From Pseudomonadota bacterium (lineage in GTDB: Bacteria > Pseudomonadota > Gammaproteobacteria > Pseudomonadales > Oceanobacteraceae): DNA of 64,000 nt. Below, piece by piece: positions 58,157-64,000 of this stretch (position 1 is its first letter; each line of letters starts with the position of its first letter). The stretch covers positions 53,328 through 117,327 of the forward strand of contig JAIXHJ010000013.1 of the NCBI GenBank assembly GCA_030145845.1. The letters are read 5' to 3'. The notes beneath the pieces were generated by a model. That model saw only the letters and a program-made list of their open reading frames with translations. It did no database searches and had not been told where the DNA came from. The position numbers were made by a program, and so were the translations under genes.

Positions 58157-59395
58157 ATGATGGAGCAGTTTTCCGCCTGGACATTGGGACTGATGATCGC
58201 CATTGCCGGCCTGACCGTCTTTTTCCATGTCTTCCGCTATTCCAACCGCACCGCGGAGATAGCACCCAATATCCTCACCAGCATCGGTATCTTCGGTACC
58301 TTCCTGGGGGTGGCGCTGGGGTTATGGCACTTCGATACCACCGATATTCAGGGCAGCGTGCCGAAACTGATGGATGGCCTGAAAACCGCATTCTGGTCAT
58401 CCATTGTGGGTCTGCTGGGAGCGCTGACGCTGAAGATTCGTGCAGCCCTGGCACAGACCGGCCGCCGGGAAGTGAAACAGACCCGTGTCGCTACCATCGA
58501 CGATCTCGATGCCTCGCTTAAGCACCTGGCCGACCAGATGAATCCGGAGCAGGACAAAGGCCTGCCGCAGCAGCTGCAGCGCCAGCATATCCAGAGTCTG
58601 GAGCGCATGAATCAGGTGATTGCGACGCTGGAAAACTATGAAGAACGCATGGCGGAAGCCAACGCCAAAGCGCTGGTGAACGCTATTGAAATGGTGATGC
58701 GTGAATTCAACACCAAGATCAACGAACAGTATGGCGACAACTTCCGCCGTCTGAACGAGTCGGTGATCGCCATGCTGGAATGGCAGAAGCAGTACAAAGA
58801 TCAGATCCGTGACCTGATCACCGAGCAGGAACGCACCTCAGGTTCGATGAAAGAAGCCAGCGAAGCTTTCGAATATATGGTGCGTCACGCCAACGCCTTT
58901 AACGGCATTTCTGAATCGCTGCAGGATCTGCTCAATGGTCTGGAAGCCCAGCGTGCCAACCTGCAGGCGCAGCTCAGCAGCCTCGCGGATCTGGTCAACC
59001 ACGCTGCCGACGGGCTGCCGAAACTGGAAGACCGTATTGTGGCGCTGACTCAGGGCATGGCCGATGCGGTACAGAAACAGCAGCACTGGGCAGCCGAGCA
59101 ATTGGGCAAAATGCAGCAGGGTATTGAACAGCAGCTGCAGCAGAGCCTGGTCGACAGCGGGCAGCGTCTGCAGGATCAGCAGAATCAGAGTCTGCAGAGC
59201 CTGCAGCGTCTGGGTGAGCGGGTAGAGCGGCAGGTATCCGTACTCGACGAAAGCATGGAAGAAGAGCTCAACAAAGCCCTCAAATCCTTTGGTATGCAGC
59301 TCACGGCACTGTCTGAAAAGTTTGTCAGTGACTACTCACCACTGACCGAGAAGCTGCAGCGTCTGGTGCAGATGGCAGAACGTATCGATGAATGA
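58157..59395 (+). CDS. zorA: ZorA-like MotA/TolQ/ExbB-family motor protein
   Basis: A 412-residue inner-membrane stator protein. Three membrane helices (about 8-26, 39-57, 75-97) include the ZorA hallmark TSIGIFGTFLGVALGLW and VPKLMDGLKTAFWSSIVG. The remaining ~300 residues are a long coiled coil, rich in Gln/Glu/Leu, that would project into the cytoplasm as the ZorA tail does in Zorya anti-phage systems. ZorA pentamers surround a ZorB dimer to form an ion-driven motor. ATG 58157 is the first of two tandem ATGs. Its 3' end overlaps the zorB-like gene by eight bases. ZorA motors are known; this operon's third gene is not a known Zorya effector. Confidence 0.85.
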   Translation: MMEQFSAWTLGLMIAIAGLTVFFHVFRYSNRTAEIAPNILTSIGIFGTFLGVALGLWHFDTTDIQGSVPKLMDGLKTAFWSSIVGLLGALTLKIRAALAQTGRREVKQTRVATIDDLDASLKHLADQMNPEQDKGLPQQLQRQHIQSLERMNQVIATLENYEERMAEANAKALVNAIEMVMREFNTKINEQYGDNFRRLNESVIAMLEWQKQYKDQIRDLITEQERTSGSMKEASEAFEYMVRHANAFNGISESLQDLLNGLEAQRANLQAQLSSLADLVNHAADGLPKLEDRIVALTQGMADAVQKQQHWAAEQLGKMQQGIEQQLQQSLVDSGQRLQDQQNQSLQSLQRLGERVERQVSVLDESMEEELNKALKSFGMQLTALSEKFVSDYSPLTEKLQRLVQMAERIDE

Positions 59396-60095
59396 AAACG
59401 AACTGGAACAGCTGAAAGAGCAGGAAGGTCACTGGGTTGCCGTCTCTGACCTGATGGCCGGCCTGATGATGGTGTTCATGCTGATCTCCATCGTCTTTAT
59501 GATCAATGTCGAGCAGGAGCGCAACAAAGTGCGCGACGTCGCCATTCTGTATGATCATCTGCGGGTGCAGCTGTACGAAGACCTGAAACAGGAATTTGCG
59601 CCGGACATGGCGCGCTGGGGTGCAGAGCTGGATAAAGACCTGACCTTCCGCTTCAACAACACCGACGTCCTGTTCGACAAAGGCAAGGCGGAACTGAAGC
59701 CGGAATTCCGCGCCATTATGGCGGATTTCTTTCCGCGTTATATGCACATCATTGCGCAGGAAAAATACCGCAACGATATTCTTGAAGTCCGTATCGAAGG
59801 CCATACCTCCACCACCTGGTCGGGTGCTGCCAGCGACGATGAAGCCTATATCCGCAATATGGCCCTGTCGCAGGAACGCACCCGTTCCACTCTGGCTTAC
59901 CTGCTGGAACTGGATGCTGTACGGGCCGATAAGGACTGGCTGAAATCCCACCTGACGGCCAATGGCCTGTCATCTGCCAAAGTCATCCGCAATGCTGACG
60001 GCAGCGAAAACGGCGACCGCTCACGGCGGGTGGAATTCCATGTGCGCACCGATGCCGAAGGACGGATTGCCACCATTCTCGAGAAGGTGCTCTGA
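59388..60095 (+). CDS. zorB: ZorB-like MotB/OmpA-family motor protein
   Basis: A 235-residue protein with one N-terminal membrane helix (about 18-40) that contains the MotB/ZorB-type proton-pathway Asp (Asp21 in SDLMAGLMMVF). A periplasmic OmpA-like peptidoglycan-binding domain follows (about 75-225) with LFDKGKAELKP, RIEGHTS and a conserved Arg in SQERTRSTL. It anchors the motor to the cell wall. Its start overlaps the ZorA-like gene and the third gene begins two bases after its stop, so all three are coupled. Confidence 0.87.
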   Translation: MNENELEQLKEQEGHWVAVSDLMAGLMMVFMLISIVFMINVEQERNKVRDVAILYDHLRVQLYEDLKQEFAPDMARWGAELDKDLTFRFNNTDVLFDKGKAELKPEFRAIMADFFPRYMHIIAQEKYRNDILEVRIEGHTSTTWSGAASDDEAYIRNMALSQERTRSTLAYLLELDAVRADKDWLKSHLTANGLSSAKVIRNADGSENGDRSRRVEFHVRTDAEGRIATILEKVL

Positions 60096-60097
60096 GC

Positions 60098-60574
60098 ATG
60101 AAGCTGCCCGACTTTCTGCAGGACCCGGAACTCAACCGTCTGCGGCAGCAGATGGGGGCCGACAAGCCCGGCGAATTTGAGCTGTTCGATCCGGAAAAAC
60201 AGCTGACCTGGTCGGAGCGGGAAGGGCTGATGGCTGGCGATCTGCCAGTGGCAACTCATTATCTGCGGGTGCTGAAAGACAAGACCCTGGCCTATAAAAA
60301 CAGCCGCGTCTGGCTGCACGACGGGCAGGATTATCATCTGGCGTACTGCCAGCGTGTGCAGTCACTGCGTCACCGTGAGACGGAAGTGCTGGCCGGCACC
60401 GGTGTCTTCAGCGCCGCCAAAGATCAGGGCGTGTGCCTGGAATGTTTATCCGTGCTGCTGTATCAGGGCGTGGATGCCCGGCGGCTGCGCCGGGCAGAAT
60501 TCTCAGAACAGATCCGTGAGCATTTCTCGCTGGAAGAATTCTGGCAGGAATACCCTTTCTACCCCATCACCTGA
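60098..60574 (+). CDS. Small protein with a predicted zinc site, third gene of the ZorAB-like operon
   Basis: A 158-residue soluble protein, not recognised as ZorC, ZorD or ZorE. The N-terminal 70 residues are charged and helical. A probable zinc site consists of His80 and Cys84 (YHLAYC) with Cys113 and Cys116 (VCLEC). The C-terminal helix-rich part (HFSLEEFWQEYPFYP) resembles the tail of a poorly characterised treble-clef-like family with the general pattern 'CxxCL...FsleeFf'. It may be the effector or sensor driven by the motor. No nuclease or helicase motif is visible. Confidence 0.8.
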   Translation: MKLPDFLQDPELNRLRQQMGADKPGEFELFDPEKQLTWSEREGLMAGDLPVATHYLRVLKDKTLAYKNSRVWLHDGQDYHLAYCQRVQSLRHRETEVLAGTGVFSAAKDQGVCLECLSVLLYQGVDARRLRRAEFSEQIREHFSLEEFWQEYPFYPIT

Positions 60575-60578
60575 GCGC

Positions 60579-61430
60579 TCAGAGGCTGAGTGACTTTTCC
60601 GAATGGAAGGTCATGCTGTCCGGCTGCCAGACGCCAAGACCGGGCAGCAGATCGGCCTGTCCATCCAGCGAAAAACTCATCGGCTTATCACTGGTCAGCA
60701 GACTGAACAGCGCGCTGCCCAGCTCAGAAATGCTCAGCGTCAGTGGTAATGACAGCGTCTGACTTTTGCCGCTGGCCAGCGATAGCGACGACACCTGACC
60801 ACTGCCCAGGGTTTTACCCTGCGCACCCAGACGGAAACCCAGCTTGTTCAGATCCACTGCAAAGGCATTGGGATTCCTCACCAGCATATCCAGCTGCAGC
60901 TGAACACTGCTGAAGCCGGCTTTCAGCAGTTTAACGTTCTGCAGCTTCACATCCGGCAGATGCGGAATGGGCAGAATATCGTCATACGCCAGCGGTACAC
61001 TGACATCCCCCAGTACCGGTACGGCAAAACGGATACTGCCCTTCAGGCCGTAAGGCACCTCATTTTTATCTTTCAGCCCGGATACCGCCCGGTACAGATC
61101 GGCAAACTTCAGCGTCACCGGCAATACCACCTCCTTGCTGCCGGAAGCCGGCAAAGTCAGGCTGCTGTCCGGCTGGCTGACCGTTGCCAGATGGCCACCG
61201 GCCACCGACAGATCCAGCGTCAGGCCGGCCGCCTTCAGCTCAAACGGATTCGGGTTATCCAGCTTAACGCGGGTGTTAAGGGTAATGTCCTGCAGCGACA
61301 GACTGGCAACCGACACTCCGGCTACCACTGCTTTCGGCTTCTGTGCCTCGGCCATCTGTTTAAGATTGGCACAGCCCGGCAGGAGCAGCGCCATCAGAGC
61401 CAGCAGGGCTGGGAATCGCCATACGTTCAT
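60579..61430 (-). CDS. LEA type 2 (WHy domain) lipoprotein
   Basis: A 283-residue lipoprotein with lipobox LPGC (Cys20) and two LEA-2/WHy-type beta domains (about 35-135 and 165-275), seen in VKLDNPNPFELKAAGLTLDL (in parts) and LVRNPNAFAVDLNKLGF. Such proteins occur in the envelope and are linked to stress tolerance or lipid transfer; the role here is unknown. The ATG at 61430 has a perfect GGAGG upstream and starts the signal peptide. It is convergent with the ZorAB operon; their stops are five bases apart. Confidence 0.88.
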   Translation of the reverse strand: MNVWRFPALLALMALLLPGCANLKQMAEAQKPKAVVAGVSVASLSLQDITLNTRVKLDNPNPFELKAAGLTLDLSVAGGHLATVSQPDSSLTLPASGSKEVVLPVTLKFADLYRAVSGLKDKNEVPYGLKGSIRFAVPVLGDVSVPLAYDDILPIPHLPDVKLQNVKLLKAGFSSVQLQLDMLVRNPNAFAVDLNKLGFRLGAQGKTLGSGQVSSLSLASGKSQTLSLPLTLSISELGSALFSLLTSDKPMSFSLDGQADLLPGLGVWQPDSMTFHSEKSLSL

Positions 61431-61657
61431 AACCACCTCCGTTTTATGATGGCCTGAGTGTACCACTGAAGCAGGGGGAGGAAGGTGAAGTGTGTCTGAC
61501 GGGGGAAGCGGAGACAGCATCCCTACAGGGACTTGTCCCTCAGTTGTACGCTTAGGAGGTGAAAATCTATATTTTATAAGTCATTTATATTTATAGTTTT
61601 AATTACAATCAGTATTGACAGATGAAGTTAGTGACGGATTTTTGTTTACTTAAAAGG

Positions 61658-61686
61658 TTGACACCGCACTGATGGGTGTTTACCAT
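61658..61686 (+). promoter_or_regulatory. Promoter of the XRE-ImmA pair
   Basis: A perfect -35 TTGACA (61658-61663), a 17-base spacer and TACCAT as -10 (61681-61686), about 120 bases before the XRE gene. Confidence 0.6.
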
Positions 61687-61698
61687 TTTGGTAAACAC
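61676..61698. promoter_or_regulatory. Probable XRE operator overlapping the -10 box
   Basis: Perfect nine-base arms GTGTTTACC and GGTAAACAC around a five-base centre. It covers the -10 of the promoter above, so a dimer bound here would block RNA polymerase. Autoregulation by the XRE protein is inferred. Confidence 0.6.
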
Positions 61699-61808
61699 TG
61701 GTGTAGAAAGTTGAAAAAAGCTCAAAGAATGAGCAGAAATCTAACACACAGCAGCCCACCACCTCAATTTGCTCGTGAGGCCAAAGAAGAGGTTTAAGGA
61801 GTAAGACC

Positions 61809-62174
61809 ATGAATGAATTAGGCAAATACTTGAGAGGAGTCAGAGGAAATAGAGGACAGAGTTTGAGAAAAATGGCTGAAGAACTGCAAGTAACGCCTGC
61901 AATTCTGTCCGCTGTAGAAACAGGTAAAAAAGATATTTCAGAAAGTCTTATCGGCAGAATTGCAGAGTACCTAAAGCTGTCCGGGAATGACTTGCTGCGA
62001 TTTGAAGTAATGGCGCAAGCTTCTAATGAAAGTTTAAAGGTTGATTTGCGCGGTAAGTCCAAAGAAGAAGCAGAAACATTCGCTTTGCTGGCTCGGAGAG
62101 TTGGAGATTTAAAACCAGAAGTCTTAAGCCAGCTTCGTGACCTTATTGAACCAGAGTCTGAAGACGTGAGTTGA
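61809..62174 (+). CDS. XRE-family helix-turn-helix regulator
   Basis: A 121-residue protein with an N-terminal HTH of the Cro/C1 type (LGKYLRGVRGNRGQSLRKMA, TPAILSAVETGKK; about 4-55). The C-terminal part is charged and helical, possibly for dimerisation or for cleavage by the ImmA-like partner. It starts the island operon with the ImmA/IrrE gene 22 bases downstream, the layout of phage- and ICE-type repressor-antirepressor pairs. Lower GC content than the core supports horizontal origin. Confidence 0.88.
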   Translation: MNELGKYLRGVRGNRGQSLRKMAEELQVTPAILSAVETGKKDISESLIGRIAEYLKLSGNDLLRFEVMAQASNESLKVDLRGKSKEEAETFALLARRVGDLKPEVLSQLRDLIEPESEDVS

Positions 62175-62196
62175 AATATTATGTAAGGAGTTGACC

Positions 62197-62763
62197 GTGA
62201 AAGTAACAGCACCCTATCAGTCGCTTGAAAATATTCGCAAAAGAGCATGGATGCTCAGACTGGCGAATGGAGCAAAACCAGGAAGATACTTTGATGCTAT
62301 GGATGCATTAGAGAAGTTAGATGCAGGAATGGTTGAGGAGTTTAACCGGCATATCTGGGAATGTGTACAAATTGAGGATATGCCTGATAGCTTGGGTGAG
62401 GTATCTCTCAAGGAAAGGAAAATTTTACTTAGAGAAGACTGTTACTTGAGCGCAACTGACGGTGACAAAGAGGGACTTTTTACCGTAGCGCATGAGCTTG
62501 GTCACTTTTTCTTACATACGGATTGCCGCCTACATCGCTTACTGCCTGATATGGAGTTAGATGAAACAAGGTGTCCGGAATACCAAGCTGATGCATTCGC
62601 ATGTGAGCTGTTGATAGATAGTGATTATCTGATAAGAAGCATCCACAGAATGACCATTGATGAACTATCAGATAGGTTCCGAATACCGGTGAATAAACTT
62701 AACGATCATCTGGGAAGAATGGCTAAGAATGGTGATATAAACCAGCAGTTATCACTCTTTTAA
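62197..62763 (+). CDS. ImmA/IrrE-family metallo-endopeptidase
   Basis: A 188-residue predicted protease with the zinc motif HELGHFFLH (about 107-115), and a Glu ligand probably in YQADAFACELL. Such proteases cut XRE repressors to release expression of mobile elements or toxins, and the XRE gene directly precedes it. The GTG at 62197 with AAGGAG six bases upstream is preferred to the TTG at 62191. It may also be the toxin-like half of a two-gene module. Confidence 0.9.
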   Translation: MKVTAPYQSLENIRKRAWMLRLANGAKPGRYFDAMDALEKLDAGMVEEFNRHIWECVQIEDMPDSLGEVSLKERKILLREDCYLSATDGDKEGLFTVAHELGHFFLHTDCRLHRLLPDMELDETRCPEYQADAFACELLIDSDYLIRSIHRMTIDELSDRFRIPVNKLNDHLGRMAKNGDINQQLSLF

Positions 62764-62770
62764 AGAAAAA

Positions 62771-62799
62771 GGCGCTAGGGGAACGGTGCCACTAGCGCC
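62771..62799 (+). terminator. Hairpin after the ImmA gene
   Basis: Perfect arms GGCGCTAG/CTAGCGCC with a 13-base loop, seven bases past the stop. The following T tract is weak on the plus strand, so efficiency is uncertain. Confidence 0.55.
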
Positions 62800-62842
62800 T
62801 CTTGTGAGGAATAACGAATTCGATGAGTTGGCGCTCATCAAA

Positions 62843-62891
62843 CTACAGGTATGCCCTCGAGTTGACATTCGAAAGCCTAGCGCACCTGTAG
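62843..62891 (+). other. Structured leader copy 1, before microprotein 1
   Basis: Perfect arms CTACAGGT (62843-62850) and ACCTGTAG (62884-62891) enclose CCTCGAGTTGACAT. A second, diverged copy of the same arrangement precedes microprotein 2 (about 63123-63163). A smaller hairpin GATGAG/CTCATC (62822-62839) sits just upstream. Confidence 0.5.
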
Positions 62892-62946
62892 AGAATTCGC
62901 AACCATCCTTACAAGTTTCCATGCCACCGATATGGAGACTTTGTCC

Positions 62947-63078
62947 ATGAGTAAGTCCGTTGGAGACGCGGAATACATCTTTGTGACCAGCTTCCGACAC
63001 CCAAAGACCGGTAAGAGAATCTATGCCAGTCAATGCGGTAAGAAAGCGTTTCGTCTGAAGATCAAGAAGCGTAAGTGA
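62947..63078 (+). CDS. Basic microprotein 1 (43 residues)
   Basis: ATG with GGAG nine bases upstream. The product starts MSKSVGDAEYIFVTSFRH and ends in a Lys/Arg-rich tail (RLKIKKRK). Its middle, PKTGKRIYASQCGKKAF, resembles short basic proteins often found in accessory regions of gammaproteobacteria. No function is known. Codon use and the clear ribosome site favour translation. Confidence 0.6.
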   Translation: MSKSVGDAEYIFVTSFRHPKTGKRIYASQCGKKAFRLKIKKRK

Positions 63079-63122
63079 TCGTTGTGAATTTGGCCGAGGA
63101 GAATGTGACGCTACTCCGGCCC

Positions 63123-63163
63123 TCTGTAGGTTGTCCTCGAGTTGATATCAGGCACCTGTTGAG
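63123..63163 (+). other. Structured leader copy 2, before microprotein 2
   Basis: TGTAGGT, then CCTCGAGTTGATAT and GCACCTGTTGAG, repeating the order of the copy at 62843-62891. A partial third match (GCACCTGGAGAG) starts at 63301, after microprotein 2. Confidence 0.45.
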
Positions 63164-63196
63164 TCTACGCCGTCACTCAACATAAGGAGGTGCACT

Positions 63197-63295
63197 ATGA
63201 ATCCAAAAGTTGTTCCGGTACGCAAATATAAGCGTTATAAAAACGGTCAATGGGAAGATGTATGTGCTCATTACCGCAGTTTGCCACGCCGTTAA
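63197..63295 (+). CDS. Basic microprotein 2 (32 residues)
   Basis: ATG preceded by a perfect AAGGAGG seven bases upstream. The product is MNPKVVPVRKYKRYKNGQ followed by a short segment with one Cys, one His and a Pro-Arg-Arg end. No known function. The exceptional ribosome site is the main evidence that it is expressed. Confidence 0.6.
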   Translation: MNPKVVPVRKYKRYKNGQWEDVCAHYRSLPRR

Positions 63296-63307
63296 GGTAG
63301 GCACCTG

Positions 63308-63326
63308 GAGAGGGCTCAGCCCTCTC
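63308..63326 (+). terminator. Hairpin after microprotein 2
   Basis: Perfect nine-base arms GAGAGGGCT/AGCCCTCTC around a single base. No T tract follows, so it may be a processing or stability structure. Confidence 0.45.
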
Positions 63327-63364
63327 AACCAAGACAATCAATTTTGGAATGAGGAATCATAGTT

Positions 63365-63577
63365 ATGGCGAATTTAGGCAGTATTAAAGGTAATGCTGAT
63401 GGTGAGCATGGAGAAAATGACTCTTATACCATTCGTGGACGTGGTGAAGTATCAAGGGATAAGTTGGTAGATGAAGTTAAATCTGGCCAACATCCTGATT
63501 ACCATATCTACGAAAGGGGTGGCGAAGAGTATGTTCGTTCAAATCCTAATGGTAGAAATAAAGACAATGTAGATTGA
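63365..63577 (+). CDS. DUF3892 family protein
   Basis: A 70-residue protein that matches DUF3892: YTIRGRGEVSRDKLVDEVKSG and YERGGEEYVRSNPN. The family is common on mobile elements; its function is unknown. GAGG lies 11 bases before the ATG. A hairpin follows the stop. Confidence 0.85.
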   Translation: MANLGSIKGNADGEHGENDSYTIRGRGEVSRDKLVDEVKSGQHPDYHIYERGGEEYVRSNPNGRNKDNVD

Positions 63578-63582
63578 GGAAA

Positions 63583-63610
63583 AGGCCTACTCTTTAATAG
63601 GGGTAGGCCT
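63583..63610 (+). terminator. Hairpin after the DUF3892 gene
   Basis: Perfect arms AGGCCTAC/GTAGGCCT with a 12-base loop, six bases past the stop; the following bases are AT-rich. Confidence 0.6.
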
Positions 63611-63873
63611 ATATCTCAGGTAAGCGCTCAACAGCATCCCGCTGGCTGGCTTCGCGGGTGTTGTTGTAGTATTCACGGTTGTCTGAATGTCAGTATGCTT
63701 CGCAAACTGTTGGGCCTTTTAGGGGGCTTTCGCCGTCATTGAGTAGCCAGGTAATCATGACGATACACCTCCATTTTAGTGGGAGGGTTTCAATTAGCTG
63801 GTCGAGTAATGAAATATTTAGGTGCTGGATAGTCCACCGAGTAAGCCTGTAAATAATACCGAGCAGACACTAA
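63611..63873. other. Non-coding stretch before the insertion sequence
   Basis: About 260 bases with an imperfect hairpin (CCCGC/GCGGG, about 63638-63657) and no credible reading frame. It starts with ACAGCATCCC at 63631, a 10-base match to 61514-61523 on the other side of the island. Confidence 0.35.
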
Positions 63874-64000
63874 GGAGACTCTGAATAAGTCTCAAAAATC
63901 AGCGATAATACGGCCATCATCAACCGCATAGGATTCGTTGCCACCATGGATCAGATGACCTTCTCCGAAGCCGAGTACCAGAACAAGAAGCGCAAGACCC
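63874..64000 (+). mobile_element. Left end of an IS5-family insertion sequence, cut by the window edge
   Basis: The element begins GGAGACTCTGAATAAGTCTC at 63874, directly after CTAA, which fits the YTAR target preference of IS5-type elements. The transposase start follows 72 bases later. The right end lies outside the window. Confidence 0.75.
63946..64000 (+). CDS. IS5-family transposase, first 18 codons only
   Basis: The frame opens MDQMTFSEAEYQNKKRKT, which matches the N-terminus of IS5-family transposases, and runs off the window. Whether it is intact cannot be seen. Confidence 0.8.
   Translation, partial: MDQMTFSEAEYQNKKRKT

Larger units (their letters stand above)
61431..61808. other. 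Boundary between core chromosome and AT-rich island
   Basis: The left part (to about 61550) is GC-rich and holds the palindrome AGGGACTTGTCCCT (61528-61541), similar to the G/C-run palindromes at the ends of the 9.1-9.6 kb element. From about 61560 base composition drops sharply. The XRE promoter and operator follow at 61658-61698. No gene is seen between. Confidence 0.45.

Noticed and set aside
58157..60095. Flagellar stator genes motA/motB
   Set aside because: The long coiled-coil tail, the ZorA-type membrane motif and the ZorB-type LMAGLMMVF helix fit Zorya motors better than MotA/MotB, and no flagellar genes are nearby.
63626..63715. Integron attC-like site: GCTCAAC and GTTGGGC, 90 bases apart, with complementary ends
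   Set aside because: The inner L sites and the expected overall stem are not convincing, there is no integrase gene, and similar sites are not found between the other small genes.

Overview
The window is about 64 kb of gammaproteobacterial chromosome. Gene content (rpsP-rimM-trmD-rplS, dsbC, trxB, slyD, deaD), the wealth of c-di-GMP, two-component, TRAP and amide-transport genes, and the moderate GC content suggest a marine Oceanospirillales-type bacterium. The genus is inference; no rRNA or tRNA gene is present to fix it.

Layout. 1-6.8 kb: the end of a class I glutamine amidotransferase, a DUF3820 protein, a PilZ protein followed by a GAF-PAS-PAS-GGDEF-EAL protein, the nucleoside phosphorylase PpnP and a sensor kinase. 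7-9 kb: DEAD-box helicase DeaD, followed by a 0.5-kb non-coding element made of two diverged, inverted copies of a structured repeat. 9.7-18.6 kb (minus strand): one amide-utilisation operon, with a Urt/Fmd-type ABC importer (five genes), aliphatic amidase AmiE, an AmiB-like AAA+ protein, formamidase FmdA and FmdB. Divergent from it at 18.9-23.2 kb is a hybrid histidine kinase whose sensor is an NCS1-type transporter, with a LuxR-type response regulator; these probably sense amide or urea-like nitrogen sources and control the operon.

23-36 kb: glutathione transferase, FMN reductase, a LuxR regulator beside a large lipoprotein, dienelactone hydrolase, a UvrD/Rep-type helicase, SlyD, an orphan shortened HypF-like protein and a succinyl-CoA:acetate CoA-transferase. 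36.4-39.7 kb: rpsP-rimM-trmD-rplS and dsbC. 39.7-40.4 kb: a 0.8-kb AT-rich convergent gap with a cluster of DnaA boxes. 40.4-50 kb: TruC, an alpha/beta hydrolase with no nucleophile, DinB, a metallopeptidase/propeller/beta-barrel protein, a CPA2 antiporter, a LOG protein and PIN-PhoH. 50-57.9 kb: an unknown membrane protein, an atypical TRAP system (lipoprotein, binding protein, fused permease), a transmembrane protein with a perfect MshEN c-di-GMP motif, and trxB.

58.1-60.6 kb: a tight three-gene operon encoding ZorA-like and ZorB-like motor proteins and a small protein with a predicted zinc site. None of the usual Zorya effectors (ZorC, D, E) is present, so this is the best candidate for an undescribed system. 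After an LEA-type lipoprotein, an AT-rich accessory island starts near 61.5 kb: an XRE regulator with an operator over its own promoter, an ImmA/IrrE peptidase, two basic microproteins each behind a related structured leader, a DUF3892 protein, and the left end of an IS5-family element that runs off the window.
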